Source: Candidatus Methylomirabilota bacterium (GTDB lineage Bacteria; Methylomirabilota; Methylomirabilia; Methylomirabilales; CSP1-5). From it: a stretch of 13,098 nt of DNA. Position numbers and translations under genes: made by a program. The stretch is taken from the NCBI GenBank assembly GCA_022615475.1, contig JAKEGQ010000236.1, positions 1-13,098 on the forward strand, written 5' to 3'. This document shows positions 7,967 to 13,098 of this stretch, one piece after another. The first letter of the stretch is position 1; each line of letters starts with the position of its first letter. The notes under the pieces are model-generated. The model was not told the origin of the DNA. It did not search any database and was given only the letters and a program-made list of their open reading frames with translations.

Positions 7967-7986
7967 CGGGCCTCCTCGCTCTGGGA

Positions 7987-8070
7987 AGCTGTCAGCAATC
8001 AGCCATGAGCACCCAACACCTGAAGCCCTTACGTTCTACTGGTTCCTGACCGCTGGTTGCTGACTGCTGT
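7987..8070. repeat. Inverted heptamer-repeat element spanning a stop codon
   Basis: Two heptamer arrays face each other. The left array is 7987-8014 (AGCTGTC, AGCAATC, AGCCATG, AGCACCC, core AGC). The right array is 8036-8070 (CTACTGG, TTCCTGA, CCGCTGG, TTGCTGA, CTGCTGT, core CTG). 7988-8003 and 8052-8067 are inverted repeats matching at 14 of 16 positions, with 48 nt between, so the mRNA can fold into a long stem. The right array encodes the last residues of the repeat protein (QQPAVRNQ) and its stop codon. The left one ends about 10 nt before the ribosome site of the next gene. It looks like a REP-like insertion. Confidence 0.65.
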
Positions 8071-9316
8071 CTTTTGCGGTCGCTCCCCGATCGGTCAGAA
8101 CCTCTTTCGCGGCCACCCGCCCTTGCTGGAAGCGGTACCGGACGTCGGGCTGGCCGTCGAAGTCCAAATCTTCCTCCTGGGTGACCTTGGCCTGGCGCTC
8201 GTAGAAAATCCAGACATCCGGCCTTCGGTCGCCGTTCGTGTCGGCTTCTTCGCGGAGGAGCTGCTCGCCCTTGAAGAACCGGATGAGATCGCGGATCCCG
8301 TTCGACTGGGTCGAGACCTCCTGGCGTACGGGCTTGCCGTTCTCGAATTCGGTAACGATATCCGGCTCTTCTCCCACGTGGCGAAACTCGACCTGGCGTC
8401 GGATCTCGCCCCGCTCGTAATCCGCGATCAGGTCCGGCTTCCCCCGCCCCTGCCGATCCTCTTCCCGGCGAGCCATTTTCCCTTCCCGAAAGTGGTAGAT
8501 CACCGTGGGCCGCCCGATTCCCTTGGGGTCCTCCTCTTGGCGAACCAGTTGCCCATGGGCATAGTGTCCCCACACATCGGGCTTGCCATCCCCGTTGGAG
8601 TCCACTTCTCGGCGGACGAGACTGCCCTCGCGGTCGTAAAAGATCCAGAGGTCGATGCGGCCATCTCCGTTCTTGTCCTCGTCCTGCCGGGTGAGCTTGC
8701 CACCCTCGTAGAGGCTGACCATACGGGGCGTGTTTGTGCTCCCGGCAAGCTCCTCACGCCGGGTGACTGTGCCTTGCGCATCATAAGAAACCCGCAGGGT
8801 GATTTTGCCGTCCCGATTCCCCGCCTCTTCCATCCGGGCGAGCTTGCCGTCGGTGAAGAAGAGGAACCGGTCCGGCTTGCCATCTCGGTTCAGATCATGT
8901 TCATATCGCTCCGGCTGCGCGCCGCGGTAGTATCCCCAGAAATCCACTCGGCCGTCAAAATCGGTATCCTTCCATGCCCGGTTCACCTGCGCGTCAGCTC
9001 CGAGGAAGTACCACACATCGGGCTTGCCATCCCCGTTGGTGTCCACCTGCTGTTTATCCAGCTTCCCGCCGACATAGAAGGACCACATATCTACCTGGCC
9101 GTTCTGGTCCCGGTCCTCCTCCTGCCGGTCGATCTGACCCTTGACATAGAAGATCCAGACGTCGATCTTGCCGTCGTTGTTCGTATCAAGCTCCTGGCGC
9201 GCCACCTGACCCTGATCGTCGTAGTGGAAGACAGCCTTTGGCTTTCGAAGCTCGCCCGAGGCCGCGCCTACCGCGACGAGGAGCATCGGTAGGAGTATCC
9301 ATCGAGTCTTTCGCAC
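8036..9316 (-). CDS. Secreted protein made of about 15-16 calcium-loop repeats
   Basis: The 426-residue protein has a signal peptide (1-21). Residues 27 to about 410 are then a continuous array of about 15-16 units of 24-25 residues. The unit reads roughly F-Y-x-x-G-K-L-x-R-Q-E-E-D-x-N-x-D-G-K-P-D-V-W. Canonical EF-hand-like calcium loops occur in units 1, 3, 8, 9 and 14 (for example DTNNDGKID, DTNGDGKPD, DKNGDGRID). The others are degenerate, and units 10-13 keep the strand part but lose most acidic residues. The strand half recalls YwqK/MORN-type antitoxin repeats and the loop recalls dockerin or TSP3 loops. The best guess is an elongated calcium-stiffened beta-hairpin solenoid in the periplasm or on the surface. 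The start is GTG at 9316, with GAGG or GGGAG upstream. The gene follows tonB by 26 bp. Confidence 0.85.
   Translation of the reverse strand: MRKTRWILLPMLLVAVGAASGELRKPKAVFHYDDQGQVARQELDTNNDGKIDVWIFYVKGQIDRQEEDRDQNGQVDMWSFYVGGKLDKQQVDTNGDGKPDVWYFLGADAQVNRAWKDTDFDGRVDFWGYYRGAQPERYEHDLNRDGKPDRFLFFTDGKLARMEEAGNRDGKITLRVSYDAQGTVTRREELAGSTNTPRMVSLYEGGKLTRQDEDKNGDGRIDLWIFYDREGSLVRREVDSNGDGKPDVWGHYAHGQLVRQEEDPKGIGRPTVIYHFREGKMARREEDRQGRGKPDLIADYERGEIRRQVEFRHVGEEPDIVTEFENGKPVRQEVSTQSNGIRDLIRFFKGEQLLREEADTNGDRRPDVWIFYERQAKVTQEEDLDFDGQPDVRYRFQQGRVAAKEVLTDRGATAKDSSQQPAVRNQ
8570..8598. repeat. 29-nt exact direct repeat, copy 1
   Basis: Identical to 9011-9039, 441 bp away, which is 147 codons and keeps the frame. 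One mismatch and then six more identical bases follow. It encodes the NGDGKPDVW loop of repeat unit 9. Identity at silent positions suggests recent duplication or gene conversion within the repeat gene. Confidence 0.75.
9011..9039. repeat. 29-nt exact direct repeat, copy 2
   Basis: Partner of 8570-8598. It encodes the NGDGKPDVW loop of repeat unit 3 in the same gene. Confidence 0.75.
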
Positions 9317-9342
9317 GGCCTCACCGCTCCCGATTCCGTTTC

Positions 9343-10497
9343 CTATTGAATCGTCACGGTAAACTTCAGGATGAGGGGCTGACCGACCAGGGCTCGGAAC
9401 TTCTCAGGGATCGGAGGAAACGGGGAGGCGCGATGCATGGCCTCCACGGCGCTCGCATTCAGCACAGCATTGTTGGAGCGCACGACTTGAACGCCTTGAC
9501 TCGCCCCGGCCCGGTCCAGGGTGAACCGAAGCCAGACCTCGTGGACCCCGCGGACCCCCTCGGGGTAGCGCCAGGTCGCGTACACCCTCCGTTTGACCTG
9601 TTCGAAGTATTCGGTGAAGTCTGGATCACTGGTGTCGATCAGCGGTTCCCCTGCTGCCGGGGCTGTGTCGGGTCTCCCCCCCTTCAGGAAGCGCTCGGGG
9701 ACGACCACGGGACCAGTCGGTTGTCGGAACCCCCCAAGCGTCGTCTCGCGGAGCTCGAGCGGGGCCGGCGCTTGGGTGGTTGCCGGAGTCGCCGTGCTCG
9801 GCGCGGGGAGGGGCCTGATCTCGGCGGGGGGGGCCTCCGGAACGGAAGCGCCCAATGATCGCGGGGTCTCCCGGGGCGCACTCGCCGGTGGAGACTCCGC
9901 CTGGAAGGGCGTGACTGGCTTCGGCAGGAGTCCCTTATCAGGAACCGGGACATCCGACGCGGTGATCTTTGACGATTGTACGGTCGGCGCGTCTTTGGGA
10001 AGAGCCTTGGGAGCCGGATTCGGGGTCAGTGGGTCCACGTTCGCCATTCGCGGAAGGGTCTTTGGCGTGAAAATCGGCTTCTCCACTGGCTGTGGTGGAG
10101 CCGGCTGCGGTTTGGGGAGTGCGGCCGGTGGTTTCTGAGGAGCCTTCCTTTCCGCTTGCGGTGTTATCTCTTGACGCGCCGGGCTCGGGGCTTCAGCCTT
10201 GGTCTCGAGTATTCTGATGCTGATGGGAGGGCGCTCGGCCAAGGGGATGGCGCGGGCGGCCAACAGGTAGATGAGGAGCGCCGCAAGTATGTGGAGCCCG
10301 AGAGAGAAGAAGACGTACGGGTCCAGGTCGGCCGTCTCGGGCACGCCGGGAAGCGGGGGTCCTGAGATCCGGCGGCGGAGCCGTGTATAAGTGAAAAGAA
10401 GCCGGCTCCGTTCCCAGGCGGTGAGCACCGTCTCCAGCGTTCCGGTCAGCCTCTCTCCGATCTCCCGAAGCTTCTCCCTTCTCTTCCACCCGGCCAT
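9343..10497 (-). CDS. TonB-type energy transducer with a long cytoplasmic N-terminus
   Basis: The 384-residue protein has about 60 mostly basic and helical residues first (MAGWKRREKLREIGERL...). One membrane helix follows (61-84, YVFFSLGLHILAALLIYLLA), then a long Pro/Ala-rich spacer (about 85-290) and a TonB C-terminal domain (297-384). The latter shows VKRRVYATWRYPEGVRG, the beta strand EVWLRFTLDRAG, SNNAVLNASAVEAMHRASPF and the final LILKFTVTI. The open frame extends to 10752. I chose the ATG at 10497 because it lies 11 nt after the stop of the preceding gene, has AGGA 9 nt upstream, and the extension would overlap that gene. Ordinary TonB proteins have a very short cytoplasmic end, so the 60-residue extension is unusual. 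With ExbB and ExbD it should link proton flow to a partner in or near the outer membrane. No TonB-dependent receptor gene is in the window. Confidence 0.9.
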   Translation of the reverse strand: MAGWKRREKLREIGERLTGTLETVLTAWERSRLLFTYTRLRRRISGPPLPGVPETADLDPYVFFSLGLHILAALLIYLLAARAIPLAERPPISIRILETKAEAPSPARQEITPQAERKAPQKPPAALPKPQPAPPQPVEKPIFTPKTLPRMANVDPLTPNPAPKALPKDAPTVQSSKITASDVPVPDKGLLPKPVTPFQAESPPASAPRETPRSLGASVPEAPPAEIRPLPAPSTATPATTQAPAPLELRETTLGGFRQPTGPVVVPERFLKGGRPDTAPAAGEPLIDTSDPDFTEYFEQVKRRVYATWRYPEGVRGVHEVWLRFTLDRAGASQGVQVVRSNNAVLNASAVEAMHRASPFPPIPEKFRALVGQPLILKFTVTIQ

Positions 10498-10508
10498 TGC
10501 CGAACATC

Positions 10509-11120
10509 CTACCGGAAATCGGCCTCGGTAAAGCGCAAGGTCCACCCGCTGCCGCGTGGATCCACCTGGATGGTCCGGTCGTAGCGTCCCACCGTTCGCG
10601 TGCCGAACTGGGTGTCCACCAGGGCCGTGGCCGTCACGCGATGGGGACCCAGGTCCAGGGAGTATTGCCGGGACTCTTGGGGATTTAAGAGAATGGCGGT
10701 TCCGCTGGGCGTGGCCTGGGGATCGGTGTCGACAAAGACCTCCAGGCGCCATCGCGTGCTGTTGAGGAGCTGTCCCGAGGTGGGGTCGACGGTGGACGCC
10801 GTCGCGGTGGGGTATCCCGCCTGCGGCGGCGCCGGGGCGGGTGACGGCGTCGATGCAACAGGACGGGCAGGTGGCATGGGGGCTGCTTCCGCTCGCTCGT
10901 TCTCGATGGCCCCACCAATGATCGCACCAGTCAGGAGGCCAAGGCCGGCCCCGATGGCGGCGCCAGTCCCGGCGCTGCCGGTGGCGCCTCCGATTATGGC
11001 GCCTGTCCCTGCCCCCAGGGCGGCGCCGGTCACGGCTCCCTTCTCCTGGGTGGTGAGCGGTCGCTGGGCACAGGCGCTGAGGAGGGCGACGGCACCAATG
11101 ACGACGGTGAGCCTTCGCAT
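10509..11120 (-). CDS. Glycine-zipper lipoprotein with C-terminal beta-rich domain
   Basis: The 203-residue protein has a lipoprotein signal (lipobox LLSAC, C17). A glycine-zipper stretch follows (about 28-72, GAALGAGTGAIIGGATGSAG then GAAIGAGLGLLTGAIIGGAI), similar to OmpA-like or SlyB-type membrane-inserting segments. After a Pro/Ala linker (75-108) comes a domain of about 85 residues with alternating beta strands (RWRLEVFVDTDP to GWTLRFTEADFR) that I do not recognise. The frame is open to 11213, but I chose the ATG at 11120: GGAGG lies about 8 nt upstream and the signal starts there directly. It is the first gene of the predicted ExbB/ExbD/TonB-type operon. I see no convincing sigma70 promoter in the 215 bp up to the tRNA, so read-through from the tRNA promoter is possible. 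Confidence 0.83.
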   Translation of the reverse strand: MRRLTVVIGAVALLSACAQRPLTTQEKGAVTGAALGAGTGAIIGGATGSAGTGAAIGAGLGLLTGAIIGGAIENERAEAAPMPPARPVASTPSPAPAPPQAGYPTATASTVDPTSGQLLNSTRWRLEVFVDTDPQATPSGTAILLNPQESRQYSLDLGPHRVTATALVDTQFGTRTVGRYDRTIQVDPRGSGWTLRFTEADFR

Positions 11121-11335
11121 CACGGTCCCCTCCGCATTTCCTTCATTCTTATCGTTCTCGTCCTCGGGACCGGTCGTAACCAAGTCCCACAGGACTCCGT
11201 GGGCTTCCTCCACCGCATCCTTCGCGACGGGCTGGCCGCTGTTCGCTTAGCTATATTGACGAGTGTACGCCGGCTTTGTTTCAGCGCGAGAGTGTCCTTT
11301 CAGCGGCTGGCCCCGGGCCCTTTCGAATTCGGCGG

Positions 11336-11420
<85 letters not shown>

Positions 11421-11453
11421 AGGCCTTCGCGGATTTTCAAGGCAGATAGGGTA

Positions 11454-11481
11454 ATTGTAGGCTGGGAGGTCCGGATGTCAA
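11454..11481 (-). promoter_or_regulatory. Sigma70-type promoter of tRNA-Leu
   Basis: On the minus strand TTGACA (11481-11476) is followed by a 16-bp spacer and TACAAT (11459-11454), very close to consensus. Transcription should start near 11447, giving a leader of about 27 nt before the tRNA. Confidence 0.85.
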
Positions 11482-11979
11482 CGGGAATTTCGGGAGGTGC
11501 CTTGATCGAGCAATCGTCGGTAGTTAACCGAAGCCGTTCAACAGCCCCTCCAGATCCCGGGGGACATTTCGGACGAGATGAGAGGAGCAGCACGTTTGGT
11601 CCCTCGCTCGCGGCCTCCCGCGGCGACCCTTATCGGCGGCTTACGGCCCCGGTCCCTCCGTGTTCACGCTCCGTGCACGAAAGTCGCACGGATCGCGCCT
11701 CGGTTTCCCGGGCCGCCGCCCGCCGAGGGGCCCCGCCGCTCCCGGCAATGTCGCTCGGGGCCTGCACGTGCTGCGTGCGCTAAACAAGCCGCAGAATAGG
11801 CTTCAGGCGAGGGAGGGATGGATCCGCGAGGAAGGCCGAATCTGGTTGGTAGTCGGCCGGCGCCCCGCTGCCGGAGCGAAGCGCAGGTGGGGGTAATATC
11901 GCGTTGACCGCTGGTCGGGAGCGAGGGACCGAGGGTGCTGTTGCAACAGAGTCGGAGGCCCGTGGACTTTCCGAGGGGA
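11482..11979. other. About 500 bp without a supported gene
   Basis: This stretch lies between the tRNA promoter and the stop codon of the receiver-domain gene. It is very GC-rich, and several overlapping reading frames exist on the plus strand, but none has a convincing ribosome site, a recognisable motif or sensible protein composition. A perfect 12-bp palindrome, CTGTTGCAACAG, lies at 11938-11949, about 30 bp downstream of the receiver-domain gene. It has no T-tract and may be a protein-binding site or chance. Otherwise I see nothing I can support. Confidence 0.5.
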
Positions 11980-12375
11980 CTAGCGCTGTTTCGCGTGGGC
12001 CACTGCCTTCACCGCCGGCAGGAGTCGGGCCACCTCCCGGCTCAGCGCCCGGGTGTCGATCGGCTTCGCGATGTAACCGCTGCAGCCGGCCTCGAGGATC
12101 CGCTCTCGATCCCCTCTCATGGCGTGGGCAGTCATGGCGACGACGATGATCTCCTTCGTGCGCGGGTCCTGCTTCAAGGTCCGGGTGAGTTCGAGTCCGT
12201 CAAGGCCGGGGAGCTGGATGTCCATAAGGATGAGATCCGGAAGGCTCTCTTGCAGGACCTGCAGCGCCTCTCCCGCTGAGGCCGCCCCTCGGACCCGGTG
12301 CCCGCTGGCTTCGAGGACATCCCGGGCCAGCTCCATGTTCATGGGGTTGTCTTCCACGATCAGGATCGTTCTCAT
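11980..12375 (-). CDS. Stand-alone response regulator receiver domain
   Basis: The 131-residue protein is a single CheY-like receiver with no output domain. All key residues are present: the acidic pair E8-D9 in ILIVEDN, the phosphoacceptor D52 in LILMDIQLPGLDG, T82 in VVAMTAHA and K104 in YIAKPID. The sequence is of the type found as DivK-like proteins and as receiver modules of hybrid histidine kinases. It would act through protein contacts in a phosphorelay, but no partner kinase is in the window. The open frame starts at 12411, but the ATG at 12375 begins exactly at the first strand and has AGGGGGG about 5 nt upstream. A sigma54-like promoter lies 32-47 bp upstream. Confidence 0.92.
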   Translation of the reverse strand: MRTILIVEDNPMNMELARDVLEASGHRVRGAASAGEALQVLQESLPDLILMDIQLPGLDGLELTRTLKQDPRTKEIIVVAMTAHAMRGDRERILEAGCSGYIAKPIDTRALSREVARLLPAVKAVAHAKQR

Positions 12376-12406
12376 GGATCCCCCCTGGGGTGCGACCCTC
12401 GGGGCT

Positions 12407-12422
12407 TGCAACCCTTATGCCA
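12407..12422 (-). promoter_or_regulatory. Sigma54-type (-24/-12) promoter candidate of the receiver gene
   Basis: On the minus strand the sequence is TGGCATAAGGGTTGCA. It has TGGC and TTGC at the exact spacing of the sigma54 consensus TGGCAC-N5-TTGCW. Transcription would start near 12397, leaving about 22 nt before the ATG, including the ribosome site. I see no enhancer-binding site. Confidence 0.55.
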
Positions 12423-12453
12423 GGGGAGGTCTTCCTCTCTGGCCGGCTCCCCG

Positions 12454-12495
12454 GTCAAATATGTGATTGACATTTATCCACCGCGCTGATATGAA
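12454..12495 (+). promoter_or_regulatory. Sigma70-type promoter of the carboxyltransferase gene, with a possible operator
   Basis: TTGACA (12467-12472), a 17-bp spacer and TATGAA (12490-12495) with an extended -10 TG at 12487-12488 form a good promoter. Transcription should start near 12502. A dyad GTCAA-N8-TTGAC (12454-12471) overlaps the -35 box and could be a repressor site; half-sites are only 5 bp, so this part is weak. Confidence 0.7.
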
Positions 12496-12533
12496 AAAAA
12501 CCCCGTTTTGGAATGCGAAAGGAGCCCGGGACG

Positions 12534-13098
12534 ATGTCCCTCGAGGAGAAACTCAAGGAGCTTCATCGACGAAAGGAAGCGGCGCTCGCGGGTGGAGGTC
12601 CCGAGCGGATCGAACGGCAGCACCAGGCCGGCAAACTCACCGCGCGGGAACGGCTCAATGTGCTGCTCGATCCGGCAAGCTTCACGGAAATGGACATGCT
12701 GGTCACCCACCGCTGCACCGATTTCGGGATGGAGAAGCAGAAGATCCCCGGCGATGGCGTCATCATCGGACATGGGACGATCGACGGGCGGCCCGTGTAC
12801 ATCTTCGCCTATGATTTCACCAGCCTCGGTGGATCGCTCAGCGTGACCAACGCACAGAAGATCTGCAAGGTCATGGACCTGGCGGTCAAGATGGGTGTTC
12901 CCCTCATCAGCCTCAACGATTCGGGGGGCGCCAGGATCCAGGAGGGGGTGGACTCCCTTGCCGGCTATGCCGACATCTTCTTGCGGAACGTCCTGGCCTC
13001 GGGGGTCATCCCCCAGGTCACGGCGATCATGGGGCCCTGCGCCGGAGGGGCGGTCTATTCGCCGGCCCTGATGGACTTCGTCGTCATGGTGAAGGGGA
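12534..13098 (+). CDS. Biotin-dependent acyl-CoA carboxylase, carboxyltransferase beta subunit (partial)
   Basis: The first 188 residues are present and the gene runs off the right edge without a stop. It matches the carboxyltransferase subunits of propionyl-CoA or acetyl-CoA carboxylase and methylmalonyl-CoA decarboxylase (PccB/MmdA type). These move the carboxyl group between biotin and an acyl-CoA in the cytoplasm. The signatures are the N-terminal GGPERIERQHQAGKLTARER (21-40), ARERLNVLLDPASF (37-50), YDFTSLGGSLS (93-103), NDSGGARIQEGVDSLAGYA (128-146) and GPCAGGAVYSPAL (167-179). The glycine-rich blocks build the CoA site and oxyanion hole. The ATG has AAAGGAG about 9 nt upstream. PccB, AccD5-like and MmdA cannot be separated on this part. 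A biotin carboxylase and a biotin-carrier gene would be expected downstream. Confidence 0.95.
   Translation, partial: MSLEEKLKELHRRKEAALAGGGPERIERQHQAGKLTARERLNVLLDPASFTEMDMLVTHRCTDFGMEKQKIPGDGVIIGHGTIDGRPVYIFAYDFTSLGGSLSVTNAQKICKVMDLAVKMGVPLISLNDSGGARIQEGVDSLAGYADIFLRNVLASGVIPQVTAIMGPCAGGAVYSPALMDFVVMVKG

Noticed and set aside
7987..8070. CRISPR array
   Set aside because: Units are 7 nt long without spacers, and the arrays face each other. This is a heptamer and inverted-repeat element.
8057..9292. Plus-strand frame of 411 codons opposite the repeat gene
   Set aside because: The 24-residue periodicity with EF-hand-like loops exists only on the minus strand. The plus frame mirrors the repeat because the DNA is repetitive.
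11304..11324. Rho-independent terminator after tRNA-Leu
   Set aside because: The GC-rich stretch GGGCCCGGGGCC cannot form a stem with a normal loop in the right direction, and no T-tract follows on the minus strand.
11121..11335. Promoter for the lipoprotein-led operon, around the A/T-rich TATAGC on the minus strand near 11250
   Set aside because: No acceptable -35 box lies 16-18 bp upstream, and no other pair of boxes fits. The operon promoter stays unknown.
12467..12814. Plus-strand frame starting at 12467
   Set aside because: It begins inside the predicted -35 box and overlaps the carboxyltransferase gene in another frame. The latter has full family motifs and a ribosome site.

Overview
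The window comes from a high-GC bacterium with a Gram-negative envelope: it encodes a TonB-like protein, an ExbB/ExbD pair, two lipoproteins and several secreted proteins. Several genes start with GTG. I cannot fix the lineage from this sequence. The style would fit soil or sediment groups such as Methylomirabilota/Rokubacteria or a deltaproteobacterial-type lineage, but that is an impression and not a result.

Layout. (a) 1-117 is the 3' end of an unrecognised plus-strand gene. (b) 208-11120 holds ten minus-strand genes. In transcription order (right to left) they are: a glycine-zipper lipoprotein, a TonB-type protein, a secreted protein built almost wholly of about 24-residue repeats with calcium-loop motifs, a lipoprotein carrying the same repeats, a secreted VWA-domain protein, ExbB, ExbD, and then, after larger gaps, a YceI-like protein, a GT39-type membrane glycosyltransferase and an O-methyltransferase-type enzyme. 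(c) 11336-11420 is tRNA-Leu(GAG) on the minus strand with a clear promoter. (d) About 500 bp beyond that promoter holds no gene I can support. (e) 11980-12375 is a stand-alone receiver domain (minus strand) with a sigma54-like promoter. (f) Divergent from it, the 5' end of a biotin-dependent carboxylase carboxyltransferase subunit runs off the right edge. That gene has a sigma70 promoter.

How the genes may work together. The seven genes from 11120 to 3958 are tightly packed (gaps of 11, 26, 69, -4, 12 and 44 bp) and look like one operon. ExbB, ExbD and the TonB-type protein would form a proton-motive-force-driven motor of the inner membrane. The VWA protein, the two repeat proteins and the glycine-zipper lipoprotein would be its periplasmic or outer-membrane partners. 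No TonB-dependent receptor, Pal or TolB is present. I consider this combination the most promising candidate for an undescribed envelope system. Its function is unknown and any role in force transmission, adhesion or envelope integrity is inference.

Smaller signals include two heptamer repeat arrays that abut stop codons, a 29-nt exact duplication inside the repeat gene, and a decayed look-alike of the methyltransferase start region just upstream of the glycosyltransferase gene.
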